Origin: Acidovorax sp. sif1233
Lineage (GTDB): Bacteria; Pseudomonadota; Gammaproteobacteria; Burkholderiales; Burkholderiaceae_C
DNA length: 64,000 nt
Assembly (NCBI RefSeq): GCF_019218755.1
Contig: NZ_JAHUWZ010000002.1
Location: 744,001-808,000 of the forward strand
Direction of reading: 5' to 3'
Translations under genes and position numbers: made by a program
The notes under the pieces: model-generated
Database searches by the model: none
What the model was told of the DNA's origin: nothing
The model's input: the letters and a program-made list of their open reading frames with translations, nothing else
Shown: in pieces, positions 37,161 through 46,126 of the stretch
How positions within the stretch are numbered: position 1 is the stretch's first letter
How the letters are laid out: each line of letters starts with the position of its first letter

Positions 37161-37234
37161 CATAGCTATCATTTTTATAGCTGCAGGCGCTTGCACTGCT
37201 TGCGCTTTAGTGCAAACAGCACTTGAACTCAAAC
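37161..37234 (+). repeat. Dispersed palindromic repeat, copy 5
   Basis: ATAGCTATCATTTTTATAGCT, a GCAGGCGCTTGCACTGC segment and CTTGCGCTTTAGTGCAAAC, ending ACTTGAACTC. It has an additional ATAGCTAT at the front and a longer loop region than other copies. Its last bases overlap the 3' end of the LolD-like gene. It lies between rlmB and that gene. Confidence 0.65.
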
Positions 37235-37942
37235 GACCCGCCCGGCCTCGATGGTGATGCGCCGCTCGCACTGGTCGGCGATGGCCCGGTCGTGCGTGAC
37301 CAGCACCAGGGTCGTGCCCTGTTCGCGGTTGAGGTCGAACATGAGCTTCATGATCGTCTCGCCGGTGGCGAAGTCCAGGCTGCCCGTGGGCTCGTCGGCC
37401 AGCAGCACCGCCGGCTGCACCACGAAGGCGCGCGCCAGCGCCACGCGCTGCTGCTCGCCGCCCGACAGCACCTTGGGGTAGTGCGCGAGGCGCTGCCCCA
37501 GGCCCACGCGGGCCAGCATGTCGGCGGCAGCCTTGCGCGCATCGCGCCGGTTGGCCAGCTCCAGCGGCAGCATCACGTTCTCCAGCGCGGTGAGGTTGCC
37601 CATGAGCTGAAAGCTCTGGAACACGAAGCCCACCTTCTGGGCGCGCAGCGCGGCGCGCGCATCCTCGTCGATGGCAAAGAGGTCGTGCCCGTCCAGGCGC
37701 ACGGTGCCCCGCGTGGGGGTGTCCAGCCCCGCGATGATGGACAGCAAGGTGCTCTTGCCCGATCCCGAAGCCCCCACGATGGCCGCAGTTTCCCTGGAGG
37801 CCAGGCGGAAATCGATATCCCGCAGAATGTCGAGCGTTCCGGTGGAATCCGTCACCGACTTGAAGACATGCTCCACGGCAATAATGGGTGCCGCGGACGG
37901 CGCCGTGGCCGATGCCACGGGCGATGAGAGGGATTCGGACAT
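37229..37942 (-). CDS. LolD/YbbA-like ABC transporter ATPase
   Basis: A 237-residue ATPase with Walker A GASGSGKST, signature LSGGEQQRVALARA and Walker B VLLADEPTGSLD, typical of the MacB/LolD group. In E. coli the homologue ybbA is divergent from tesA and followed by permease ybbP. Here tesA-like is divergent as well, but rlmB follows instead of a permease gene. It must act with a permease elsewhere. The start codons of the two divergent genes are only 15 bp apart. Confidence 0.92.
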   Translation of the reverse strand: MSESLSSPVASATAPSAAPIIAVEHVFKSVTDSTGTLDILRDIDFRLASRETAAIVGASGSGKSTLLSIIAGLDTPTRGTVRLDGHDLFAIDEDARAALRAQKVGFVFQSFQLMGNLTALENVMLPLELANRRDARKAAADMLARVGLGQRLAHYPKVLSGGEQQRVALARAFVVQPAVLLADEPTGSLDFATGETIMKLMFDLNREQGTTLVLVTHDRAIADQCERRITIEAGRVV

Positions 37943-37957
37943 GAAAGGCTCTTTACT

Positions 37958-38638
37958 TTGATTCGAGATCTGCATCGGCGCCACTTTATCCTGAGCGCCG
38001 CCACCGGCGCCGTGGTGGGGGCTTGCGCCCCCGCCGCCTGGGCCCAGGCCAGCGCGAAAGCCGCGGCCACGCCGCCTCGCCCTCCCTTCATCCTCGTGCT
38101 GGGAGACTCCCTGAGCGCCGAGTACGGGCTGGCGCGCGGCACGGGCTGGGTGGCCCTGCTGGAAAAGCAGCTCGCCCAGGACAAGCTCGCGGCCACCGTG
38201 GTCAACGCCAGCGTGAGCGGGGAGACCACCGCGGGCGGGCGCTCGCGGCTGGCAGCGCTGCTGGCGCAGCACAAGCCCAGCCATGTGGTGATTGAACTGG
38301 GCGGCAACGATGCCCTGCGCGGGCTGCCGCTCAAGAATACCGAAGAGAACCTGACGTGGATGACGCAGGCGGCGCAAAAGGCCGGCGCCAGGGTGCTGCT
38401 GGTGGGGATGCAGGTGCCGCCCAACTATGGCGCCGACTACGCGAACCGGTTTGCGGGCCTGTTCGCCACGGTCGCGCAGGCCCAGAAGGCCGCCGTGGTC
38501 CCCTTCTTCCTGAAGGGCGTGGCGGACGGGGCGGACCCGACCCGCCTGTTCCAGCCGGACCGCATCCACCCACGCGCCGAGGCGCATCCGCAGATGCTGG
38601 CCAACGTATGGCCGGAACTCAGGAAATTGCTGCGCTGA
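37958..38638 (+). CDS. TesA-like GDSL lysophospholipase/arylesterase, TTG start
   Basis: A 226-residue SGNH hydrolase starting with TTG (GAAAGG lies 9 nt upstream). N-terminal LHRRHFILSAATGAVVGACAPAAWA looks like a twin-arginine signal, so it is periplasmic. Block I GDSLSAEYGL carries the nucleophile serine, block III has GGND, and the Asp-His pair is in DRIHP. Divergent from the LolD-like gene, as tesA and ybbA are in E. coli. Confidence 0.9.
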   Translation: MIRDLHRRHFILSAATGAVVGACAPAAWAQASAKAAATPPRPPFILVLGDSLSAEYGLARGTGWVALLEKQLAQDKLAATVVNASVSGETTAGGRSRLAALLAQHKPSHVVIELGGNDALRGLPLKNTEENLTWMTQAAQKAGARVLLVGMQVPPNYGADYANRFAGLFATVAQAQKAAVVPFFLKGVADGADPTRLFQPDRIHPRAEAHPQMLANVWPELRKLLR

Positions 38639-38653
38639 AATGGGCCCGGCGCC

Positions 38654-38845
38654 TCAGGCGCCGGTGGAATCCGCGGGCTGACCGGCAGGGGCATCCGCGC
38701 CCTCGGCCGGCTGACCGTCCGAGGGCTGGTCCCCCTGCGGGTCATCGGGCCGGCGCTGTGTTTTGGCCCTCAGCTTCTCTTCCTTTTTTTTCTTTTTGGC
38801 GAGTTCGCGCTGGCGTTTTTCGTATCCGTAGTTGGGTGTTGCCAA
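38654..38845 (-). CDS. Small highly charged protein, TTG start
   Basis: A 63-residue protein with a TTG start, AGGAAG at 8 nt. Its first half (ATPNYGYEKRQRELAKKKKK) is a basic helix that I recall as a conserved small protein of Comamonadaceae; the second half is acidic and Pro/Gly-rich. Possibly binds RNA or the ribosome; function unknown. Confidence 0.7.
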   Translation of the reverse strand: MATPNYGYEKRQRELAKKKKKEEKLRAKTQRRPDDPQGDQPSDGQPAEGADAPAGQPADSTGA

Positions 38846-38894
38846 GGTAGTTGCTTCCTGAAGTAGAGGCTCACTGTAACAGCATGGTCTTTTT

Positions 38895-39734
38895 TCAGGC
38901 ACATGCCGCAGCGGGCCGCAGTGGGGTTACTGATGCACGGTACGCATGCCAGCTGGCATGGCCCAGGACAGGGCCCGCCAGAAGCAGCCCAATGCCCCAG
39001 AACCAGAGCGAAACGGCCACCGCGGCGGTAATGATCGCCCCCCAGAGCAGCATCACGGCAGTGTTTTCCACCACCACGCGCATGCTCGTGATGCCGGCCG
39101 TGAGGGCGTCGGTGTCGCGGTCGAGGATCATGGGGATGGACACGACGGATGTGGAGAACACCAGTGCCGCGAACACGCCCCCGACCACGGCATAGACCGC
39201 GACGAAGCTCCAGTTCTGCGGGTTGAAGACCGCCTGCAGCACGCCCGTGGTCGATGGCATGCCGGTGTTGAAGAACACGGCGAACACCACCAGCGAGGCA
39301 CGGCCCCACAGCAGCTCGAGCACCACGAGGACCAGCACCAGCATGCCCATGCTGCCCATGTGGCTGTCCCAGCAGGTGAGCGACTCGCTCAATGCCGGCG
39401 CCAGCCCCGCCTCGCGCCGCCGGCTGGTGTCATACAGCCCCATGGCCAGGAAAGGGCCCAGCAGCAGGCAGCCGCTGGCCAGGGACATCGTGTACTCCGG
39501 CCGGGTGCGAAAGACCCAGCCCAGCACCAGCGCCATGGCCCAGAAGCACGTGCCGTAGAACACGGCGATGCCAGGCGCGGCGCGCACGTCCCGCAGGCCC
39601 CTGGCGAGCCAGCGCAACGGGTCGGCCAAGCGAAGGCGCTGCAGGGTGACCTGCTGCGCGGTGCCGGTGTCGGCGGCCGTGGAGCCCGCGGGGCCTGCCG
39701 CGTCGGGGGCGGGCTTGGAAGAGGTGGCAGTCAT
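38895..39734 (-). CDS. DUF2189 multi-pass membrane protein
   Basis: A 279-residue membrane protein of the DUF2189 family. After a 35-residue Ala-rich cytoplasmic start come six hydrophobic segments; GTCFWAMALVLGWVF, CLLLGPFLAMGLYDTSRRREAG and the final IGLLLAGPVLGHASWHAYR are characteristic. The role is unknown. In many beta- and alphaproteobacteria the family sits near respiratory genes, but not here. Confidence 0.85.
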   Translation of the reverse strand: MTATSSKPAPDAAGPAGSTAADTGTAQQVTLQRLRLADPLRWLARGLRDVRAAPGIAVFYGTCFWAMALVLGWVFRTRPEYTMSLASGCLLLGPFLAMGLYDTSRRREAGLAPALSESLTCWDSHMGSMGMLVLVLVVLELLWGRASLVVFAVFFNTGMPSTTGVLQAVFNPQNWSFVAVYAVVGGVFAALVFSTSVVSIPMILDRDTDALTAGITSMRVVVENTAVMLLWGAIITAAVAVSLWFWGIGLLLAGPVLGHASWHAYRASVTPLRPAAACA

Positions 39735-39807
39735 GCCGCCACACTAAGCCCCCCGGCACCTGCACGCCACTGCGGAAACTACCACCCCCTGGCCCGTCCG
39801 GCGGGGG

Positions 39808-41046
39808 TCAGGCCTCCGGGAAGGCCCGCTCCAGGGCCTGCTGCAGGTCCTGCCGAAGATCCTCCTCCGCTTCCAGCCCGATGGAAAACCGCACGAGCGT
39901 GCCGGGCTGGAGATGCGCCGTGGGACGGCTGCGCATGCTGGAAAGGTGGTAAGGCACCACCAGGCTCATCGGCCCGCCCCAGCTGTAGCCGAGCTTGAAC
40001 AAGCGCAGGCTGTCGCAGAACACGTCCACCTGCTGCTGGGTGTGGCGCGCGTGGATCATCACGCTGAACAACCCGGCGGCCGTGCCCTCGCCGCCGTCGG
40101 CAGCACCGCACAGCGCCTTCCAGTGGCCGTGGCCAGGCGCCCCCGCCAGCGCCGGGTGCAGGACCTGGGCCACGGCAGGCTGCTGCTGCATCCACTGCGC
40201 CAGGCTGCGGGCCGCCCTGTCATGGGCGCGGTAGCGCAAGCCAATGCTGGGCAAGGCGCGCAGCACGGCCTCGGCATCGTTGCCGCCCACCCCCAGGCCC
40301 AGCCGCATGTGGGTCAGCTTGATCTTCATGTGCAGGCCCCGGTCGCGCGTGATCACGCTGCCCATGAGCACGTCACCGCCGCCACTGGGGTATTTGGTGA
40401 GGGCATGGGCCGAGATGTCCACACCCAGGCTGCCATCGCCGCTGAGATCGAAGGGCGCAAACGCCAGGCCTGCTCCCCAGGTGTTGTCCAGGGCGGTGAT
40501 CACGCCACGGGCACGGCAGATGCGCACCTGCTCGCAGAGATCCGGAAACTCCATGGTGACCGAGCCCGGGGCCTCCAGCCAGACCAGCCGCGTGGCCGGC
40601 GTGATGCGGGCCGCCAGGTCGGCGGGGTCCAGCGGGTCGTACAGCCCATGGGAAACGCCGAAACGCGCGAGTTCGCCGTGGGCGAAATCCTTGCCGGGAC
40701 CGTAGGCGTTGTCGGGTATCAGCACCTCATCGCCCGGTTTGAGCAAGGCCAGCCCCACGTTGGCGATGGCCGCCAGGCCGCTGGGCACCAGCACGCACTG
40801 CAGGCCCCCTTCCAGCGTGCACAGGCGCTCTTCGAGGATGAAGGTGGTGGGCGTGCCGTGCAGCCCGTAGGTATAGCCGCTCTTGTCCTTCCACTCGCGC
40901 GAGCGCATGGCCGCCACGTTGGGAAAAATGACGGTGGAGGCCTTGTAGACCCCCGGCTGCGGGGCCGCGAACCCGCTGGGTGGCACGTAGCCGTGGTGGA
41001 CGATGCGGGTGGCGGGATCGGTGTCGTGCTCTTTCATGCCAGCCAT
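39808..41046 (-). CDS. metC: Cystathionine beta-lyase
   Basis: A 412-residue PLP enzyme of the Cys/Met metabolism family, which splits cystathionine to homocysteine. YTYGLHGTPTT is the substrate/PLP-phosphate contact, and the PLP lysine is in HALTKYPSGGGDVLMG. The family-typical ALDNTWGAG precedes it. Start at 41046 or the ATG three codons later. A gamma-lyase or methionine lyase activity cannot be excluded. Confidence 0.88.
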   Translation of the reverse strand: MAGMKEHDTDPATRIVHHGYVPPSGFAAPQPGVYKASTVIFPNVAAMRSREWKDKSGYTYGLHGTPTTFILEERLCTLEGGLQCVLVPSGLAAIANVGLALLKPGDEVLIPDNAYGPGKDFAHGELARFGVSHGLYDPLDPADLAARITPATRLVWLEAPGSVTMEFPDLCEQVRICRARGVITALDNTWGAGLAFAPFDLSGDGSLGVDISAHALTKYPSGGGDVLMGSVITRDRGLHMKIKLTHMRLGLGVGGNDAEAVLRALPSIGLRYRAHDRAARSLAQWMQQQPAVAQVLHPALAGAPGHGHWKALCGAADGGEGTAAGLFSVMIHARHTQQQVDVFCDSLRLFKLGYSWGGPMSLVVPYHLSSMRSRPTAHLQPGTLVRFSIGLEAEEDLRQDLQQALERAFPEA

Positions 41047-41120
41047 GGTAGCGCGCCGCCAGGGATACCCCTGGCGGCGCGTATGGCGTGCGGCGCGGCT
41101 ACGGCGCGCTGGCAGGCGAA

Positions 41121-41579
41121 TCAGCTGGCGGTCACGACCAGCTGGTTGTTGACCTCCGTGACGCCCGTAACGCCCTTGGCAATCGTTTCAGCACGGTCGC
41201 GGGCGACGGTGGAAGGTGCGGGGCCGTTCAAAGTCACCTTACCGTTCACCGTATCTACATTGATTTTCACCGCGCTCAAATCAGGGTCCTTGGCCAAGCT
41301 TGCGTTGACTTGGGCAGTGATAGTGGCGTCATCGATCGCGCCCGCAGCCGAATTGGTAGCCTTCTTGGCAGAAGATTCCGCATTTTGCATGGCGCTTTCA
41401 GCTTTCATGCGGGCATCCGCGGCAGCCTGTTCAGTCTTCTCGACCGCGGAGTCCAAGCGTTGGCCCACGGTAGGCTCGTCCTTCTTGCCGCATGCCGACA
41501 GGCCCAAGGCCAGGGCGCTCACAGCCAGGATACTGGCAATACGGTGTGCGGGACGCTGGGAAATCATCTGGGTATTCAT
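41121..41579 (-). CDS. BON-domain lipoprotein
   Basis: A 152-residue envelope lipoprotein. Signal peptide with lipobox LGLSAC (about residues 25-30, lipid on the Cys). A helical linker rich in Ala and Lys (AEKTEQAAADARMKAES type) precedes a single BON domain (about 85-150: DDATITAQVNASLAKDPDLSAVKINV). BON proteins such as OsmY bind membranes and respond to osmotic stress. Divergent from the SulP gene. Confidence 0.88.
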   Translation of the reverse strand: MNTQMISQRPAHRIASILAVSALALGLSACGKKDEPTVGQRLDSAVEKTEQAAADARMKAESAMQNAESSAKKATNSAAGAIDDATITAQVNASLAKDPDLSAVKINVDTVNGKVTLNGPAPSTVARDRAETIAKGVTGVTEVNNQLVVTAS

Positions 41580-41731
41580 GCGAAAACTCCTTGCGGTTGA
41601 AACATGGGCTCGACTCTAGGCAACCTTGCGCTGGCCCCGGGTCGGACGCCACCGAAGCGACTGTAGGACGGTGCCGCCAGGCGGCCGCGCAGATGCCAGG
41701 GCCACCTCAGGACAGGGGCGACAATGTATGC

Positions 41732-43444
41732 ATGCTTGCTTTCCCCTCCTCGCTGACCCGCTGGCTTCCCTTTCTCTCCTGGCCCCGGCCCGACCGTGCC
41801 CTGCTCAAGGGGGAGTTCTGGGCCGGCATGACGGTGGGCCTGATGCTGGTGCCGCAGGGGGTCGCCTATGCGGCCCTGGCCGGCATGCCGCTCGTGACGG
41901 GCATCTATGCCTCGCTGATTCCCGCCCTGGTGGCGGTGCTGTTCAGTGCGTCCACCCGTCTGGGCGTGGGTCCCACGGCGCTCACCAGCCTGCTGATCGG
42001 CGCTTCGCTCACGGGCCTGGCCGAGCCGGGCAGCGCGCAATGGGTGGCCATGGCGGCATGGATCGCCCTGATGTCCGGACTGCTGCAGCTGGTGATGGGC
42101 ATCGCGCGTTTTGGCTGGCTTCTGAACCTGGTGACATCCCCCGTGCTCAGTGGCTTCACGCAGGCGGCGGCCCTGTTGATCCTGGGCTCTCAGCTCGCGG
42201 CGCTCACGGGCCTGCGGTCGGACTGGGGCGCGCTGCTGTCCACGCCCTCGCCCGGCCTGTTTGACCTCGCCGCGGCCGCTTTTGGCCTGGGAAGCCTGGC
42301 ATTGCTGACCCTCGCACGCCGCTGGCGGCCCAATTTCCCCGCCGCCATCGTCGTCGTGGGCGCTGCGGGCGCGCTGAGCTGGGCGCTGGGCTATGCGGAC
42401 GCTGGTGGCGCCGTGGTGGGGGCGCTGCCTTCGGGGCTGCCCGCCCCCTACTGGCCCGGCGCCCTCCCCTGGTCGGGATTCGCCGCCCTGGTGATGCCGG
42501 TGCTGGTGGTCACGCTGGTGAGCTTTCTCGAAACCGCGTCCAGCGCCAAGGTGGAAAGCCAGCGCTCGGGCGAGCGCTGGAACGAAAACCAGGATCTGAT
42601 TGGCCAGGGCCTGGCCAAGATCAGCAGCGGGCTGTGCGGCAGCTTTGCCACCAGCGCCTCGTTCTCGCGGTCGGCCATCAACCTGTACGCGGGCGCAAAA
42701 AGCGGCTGGGCCACCGTTTTTGCGATCGCGCTGGTGCTGGTGGTGCTGCTCTGGCTCACGCCGGCGCTCTACCACGTGCCGCAATCGGTGCTCGCGGCCG
42801 TGGTGGTGACCGCGGTGACCAGCCTCATCAAGCCTGGCACGCTGCTGCGGCTGTGGCGGGTATCGCGGGTGGAGGCGGTGATCGGCGGCGTCACCTTCGC
42901 ACTGACGCTCGCCACGGCACCCAGGATGTACTGGGGAGTGCTGGTGGGATTGCTGATGAACCTGAGCCACTTCCTGTACCAGCGGCTGCATCCCCGCATC
43001 ATCGAGGTGGGCCTGCACCCTGACGGCAGCCTGCGCGACCGGCACTTGTGGCATCTTCCCGCGCTCGCCCCCCGGCTGCTGGCGCTGCGCATGGATGCGG
43101 AACTCGATTTCGCCTCCGCCAGCGCGCTGGAGCGCCGCGTCACCGAACACCTGGCAGCCCACCCGGAGGTGGTGCACCTGTGCCTGCTGGCCCAGCCCAT
43201 CAACCGCATCGACGTGACGGGCGTGGAGACCTTCGCCCACCTGCTGGCCTTGCTGCGGTCCCGCGGCGGCACGCTGCACCTGAGCGGCCTCAAGCTGCCC
43301 GTGGAGCGGGTGCTGCGCCAGGCGGGCCTGCTGGACGCCGGCGCCGGCCTGGCGATGTACCGCACCGATGCCGACGCCTTGATGGCGCTGCAGCTGCTGC
43401 CACCCTCGCCATTGCCCCCTTCTACGGCCCCCGCCCAGGGATAG
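41732..43444 (+). CDS. SulP-family anion transporter with STAS domain
   Basis: A 570-residue inner-membrane transporter. The N-terminal GMTVGLMLVPQGVAYAALAGMPLVTGIYASLIPALV is the SulP signature, followed by about 12 membrane segments and a C-terminal STAS domain (from about 435). Substrate probably sulfate, bicarbonate or another anion. The ATG at 41732 gives a compact N-terminus starting MLAFPSSLTRW. 152 bp separate it from the divergent BON lipoprotein, without a clear regulatory site. Confidence 0.92.
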   Translation: MLAFPSSLTRWLPFLSWPRPDRALLKGEFWAGMTVGLMLVPQGVAYAALAGMPLVTGIYASLIPALVAVLFSASTRLGVGPTALTSLLIGASLTGLAEPGSAQWVAMAAWIALMSGLLQLVMGIARFGWLLNLVTSPVLSGFTQAAALLILGSQLAALTGLRSDWGALLSTPSPGLFDLAAAAFGLGSLALLTLARRWRPNFPAAIVVVGAAGALSWALGYADAGGAVVGALPSGLPAPYWPGALPWSGFAALVMPVLVVTLVSFLETASSAKVESQRSGERWNENQDLIGQGLAKISSGLCGSFATSASFSRSAINLYAGAKSGWATVFAIALVLVVLLWLTPALYHVPQSVLAAVVVTAVTSLIKPGTLLRLWRVSRVEAVIGGVTFALTLATAPRMYWGVLVGLLMNLSHFLYQRLHPRIIEVGLHPDGSLRDRHLWHLPALAPRLLALRMDAELDFASASALERRVTEHLAAHPEVVHLCLLAQPINRIDVTGVETFAHLLALLRSRGGTLHLSGLKLPVERVLRQAGLLDAGAGLAMYRTDADALMALQLLPPSPLPPSTAPAQG

Positions 43445-43528
43445 CTTTGCGGGTTTCACCTAGACACAGGGCTGGCCCTCTTTTTGCTGACGCACTGGTA
43501 CACTTCATAAACTCTCTTTGCTCCATTT

Positions 43529-44296
43529 GTGTCTGACTCTGCGGCCTCTTACCTTGTAGATCTGCGCGACCTTCGCCTGGATACTGCACACGCGCTGGTG
43601 GCTCAGGCCAGCGGCAGCGAAGCTGCATTGCACCGCGAGGTGCCTTCGCGCTACCTGCAGGGCCTGATCGACGGCCTGTGCGAGCTGTCCCTCAAGGACC
43701 CGCTCACCGGCCTGGCCAATCGCCGGCATTTCCGGGCGGTGCTCGAGCGCGAAATCGACCGCGTCACGCGCTCCGGCGAGGCCGCGCTGCTGCTCATGCT
43801 CGATATCGACCACTTCAAGAAAGTGAACGACACGCATGGCCATCTGGCCGGCGACATCGTGCTGCAGTCGGTGGCCCGCACGCTCAATGCCTGTGTGCGC
43901 CCCATGGACACGCTGGCACGCTATGGCGGCGAAGAGTTCGCGGTGGTGCTGCCCGCATGCCAGGCAGGGTTTGGCCGCGTGGTGGCCGAGCGCATCCGGC
44001 GCGCAGTGGCCAACACGCCCATCCGGGTTTCCAGCACGGTGGAGCTCAACGTGTCGGTGAGCATAGGCGGCGCCTTCGCCATGCAGTGGATCCGTTCGAC
44101 CACGCTGCTGTGGACGGACCGTGCCGACCACCAGCTCTACCAGGCCAAGGCCGAAGGCCGCAACCGCGTCAGCATCGAGGAGCAGCCCGACAGCACGGTC
44201 AGTGCCGAAGAGAAAAGCCTGTTGTTCGGACCGCTCTACACCCCCTCGGGCTGGGGCGATCTGCCCCCGCTGGACCCAACAGGCAGCGCCTACTGA
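43529..44296 (+). CDS. Soluble diguanylate cyclase (GGEEF), GTG start
   Basis: A 255-residue cytoplasmic cyclase from a GTG at 43529. The first 60 residues are a short helical region with no sensor domain; the GGDEF domain has DPLTGLANRRHF, LDIDHFKKVND and the active-site YGGEEFAVVLP (about 131-141). The I-site RxxD upstream of GGEEF is not evident. It is followed after 10 nt by an FlhG-like gene, so both are one transcript. Confidence 0.9.
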   Translation: MSDSAASYLVDLRDLRLDTAHALVAQASGSEAALHREVPSRYLQGLIDGLCELSLKDPLTGLANRRHFRAVLEREIDRVTRSGEAALLLMLDIDHFKKVNDTHGHLAGDIVLQSVARTLNACVRPMDTLARYGGEEFAVVLPACQAGFGRVVAERIRRAVANTPIRVSSTVELNVSVSIGGAFAMQWIRSTTLLWTDRADHQLYQAKAEGRNRVSIEEQPDSTVSAEEKSLLFGPLYTPSGWGDLPPLDPTGSAY

Positions 44297-44306
44297 AAGT
44301 TAGAAG

Positions 44307-45164
44307 ATGAGCGACGCGCTGTCCCCCTCCCCACCCACATCGCCAGCAGTTCCTGCCGGCCCGGCCACGCCCCACGCTCCCGCCCCCGGGGGCGCCCGCA
44401 TCATTGCGGTCACCAGCGGCAAGGGCGGGGTGGGCAAGACCTTTGTTTCTGCCAACCTGGCCGCCGCCCTGACCCGCCGCGGCCAGCGTGTGCTGGTGCT
44501 CGATGCCGACCTGGGCCTGGCCAACCTCGACGTGGTGCTGAACCTGCACCCGAAAATCACGCTGCACGATGTCTTCACCGGCAAGGCCACGCTGGACGAA
44601 GCCGTGATCCAGGCGCCCGGCGGCTTCAACGTTCTGCTGGCGGGATCGGGGATGGTCGAGTATTCGCGCCTGACGCCCGAGGTGCGCAACCAGTTCCTGA
44701 GCGTGATCCAGGCGCTCACGCCCCAGTACGACGTGGTGCTGCTCGACACCGGCGCCGGGATCTCCGATGTGGTGCTGTTCTCCATTTCGCTCGCCTCCGA
44801 GGTGCTGATCGTGGCAACGCCCGAACCCACCTCGCTGACCGACGCCTATGCGGCCATCAAGGTGCTGGCCATGCAGCAAAAGCGCCAGCACGTGCGCATG
44901 GTCATCAACCAGGCCGCGCGCCCGGGCGATGGCCGTGCCATCACCAGCCAGCTGCAACAGGTGCTGGACCGCTTTGTGAGCACCGAGTCGGGCCGCCCTA
45001 TGCGCCTCATCCACATGGGCGACATCCCGGCCGACCCTTCCGTGCGCGACGCCGTGATGCGCCGCCAGCTGCTGTTGCTGCAGACCCCGGGTTGCCCCGC
45101 GGCCCTGGCCATTGCCCAGCTGGCCAACAAGATCGAAACCACGCTGCTGACGCCCGCCCCCTGA
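44307..45164 (+). CDS. FlhG/FleN-like MinD-family ATPase
   Basis: A 285-residue deviant-Walker ATPase. Pro/Ala-rich first 28 residues, then the P-loop [17 protein letters not shown], the switch [13 protein letters not shown] and [14 protein letters not shown]. This is the FlhG/FleN subgroup that counts flagella at the pole. No flagellar genes are nearby; its partner here is the diguanylate cyclase 10 nt upstream, which suggests a link between c-di-GMP and motility or polar organisation. Confidence 0.85.
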   Translation: MSDALSPSPPTSPAVPAGPATPHAPAPGGARIIAVTSGKGGVGKTFVSANLAAALTRRGQRVLVLDADLGLANLDVVLNLHPKITLHDVFTGKATLDEAVIQAPGGFNVLLAGSGMVEYSRLTPEVRNQFLSVIQALTPQYDVVLLDTGAGISDVVLFSISLASEVLIVATPEPTSLTDAYAAIKVLAMQQKRQHVRMVINQAARPGDGRAITSQLQQVLDRFVSTESGRPMRLIHMGDIPADPSVRDAVMRRQLLLLQTPGCPAALAIAQLANKIETTLLTPAP

Positions 45165-45180
45165 GCAGCCCGCGGGCTGC
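45165..45180. terminator. Perfect 16-bp palindrome after the FlhG-like gene
   Basis: GCAGCCCGCGGGCTGC immediately after the stop codon; TGCGGGCCCC follows, without a T tract. It is probably a weak terminator or mRNA end. Confidence 0.4.
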
Positions 45181-45262
45181 TGCGGGCCCCTGGCTGCACG
45201 GCGGCGGCCCGCGCGGAAGGCGAAGCGCAGCGGCCCCATTGCGCTGCCTTGCCGTGAATCCC

Positions 45263-46009
45263 ATGGACAACATCCTCAATATCTCCTGCTACAAGTTCGT
45301 GCCCCTGCCCGACGCGGCGGCGCTGCGCGACCTGCTGCAAGCGCGCGCCACCGCGGCGGACCTCAAGGGCACCATCCTGCTGGCAGGCGAAGGCATCAAC
45401 TTCTTCCTGGCGGGACCTGCGGACGCGGTGCGCGGGTTCGTGGATGCGCTGCGCACCGATGCGCGCTTCGCCGACCTCGACCCCAAGGAAAGCTGGTCGG
45501 CCACGGTGCCGTTTCGCAAGATGCTGGTGAAGGTCAAGCGCGAGATCATCCGCATGGACCATCCCGCCATCCAGCCCGCGGAGGGCCGCGCGCCCTCCGT
45601 GGCCCCGGCCACGCTGCGCCGCTGGCTGGACCAGGGACACGACGACGAGGGCCGCGAAGTGGTCACGCTCGACACGCGCAATGCCTTCGAGGTGGACCAC
45701 GGCACCTTCGACAACGCGATTGACTGGCGCATCGGCAAGTTCACCGAATTCCCCCCCGCCCTGCGCGCGCACAAGGATGCGCTGCAGGACAAGACCGTGG
45801 TGAGCTTCTGCACGGGCGGCATCCGCTGCGAGAAGGCAGCCATCCTCATGCGCGAGGAAGGCCTCTCCCATGTCTATCAGCTCGAAGGCGGCATCCTCAA
45901 GTATTTCGAGTTGACCGATGGCGCCCACTACCGCGGTGGCTGCTTTGTGTTCGACGAACGCGCGGTGCTGGCCAGCGACCTGTCGGCGGCCGAAGAATCA
46001 AAAAAGTGA
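45263..46009 (+). CDS. trhO: tRNA uridine(34) hydroxylase TrhO (rhodanese-like)
   Basis: A 248-residue rhodanese-family protein (YceA/TrhO) that hydroxylates U34 in tRNA with oxygen, the first step to 5-methoxyuridine. N-terminal acylphosphatase-like part ([25 protein letters not shown]), then the rhodanese domain with the catalytic Cys in [13 protein letters not shown]. The ATG at 45263 starts the family-standard sequence. The tail is shorter than in the E. coli enzyme (350 residues). A dispersed repeat begins at its stop codon. Confidence 0.9.
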   Translation: MDNILNISCYKFVPLPDAAALRDLLQARATAADLKGTILLAGEGINFFLAGPADAVRGFVDALRTDARFADLDPKESWSATVPFRKMLVKVKREIIRMDHPAIQPAEGRAPSVAPATLRRWLDQGHDDEGREVVTLDTRNAFEVDHGTFDNAIDWRIGKFTEFPPALRAHKDALQDKTVVSFCTGGIRCEKAAILMREEGLSHVYQLEGGILKYFELTDGAHYRGGCFVFDERAVLASDLSAAEESKK

Positions 46010-46060
46010 GCAACCAGCGCTTGCTGGACAAGCGCGGGCACCCTGTTTGGCTTGAAAATT
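46006..46060 (+). repeat. Dispersed palindromic repeat, copy 6
   Basis: GAGCAACCAGCGCTTGC, TGGACAAGCGCGGG, GTTTGGCTTGAAAATT. AGCGCTTG pairs partly with CAAGCGC. It starts on the trhO stop codon (46007-46009), so it forms the 3' end of that message, and lies between convergent genes. Confidence 0.65.
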
Positions 46061-46126
46061 CAGCAAGCAGCCATGCGGGGCCACCGCCTCGCATGAACGG
46101 GCAGGGGCCTTCGCCAAGGTGGCTGC

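Noticed and set aside
45165-45262. Possible RNA element between the FlhG-like gene and trhO
   Set aside because: Apart from the 16-bp palindrome after the stop there is only unstructured GC-rich sequence; no riboswitch-like pattern could be supported.
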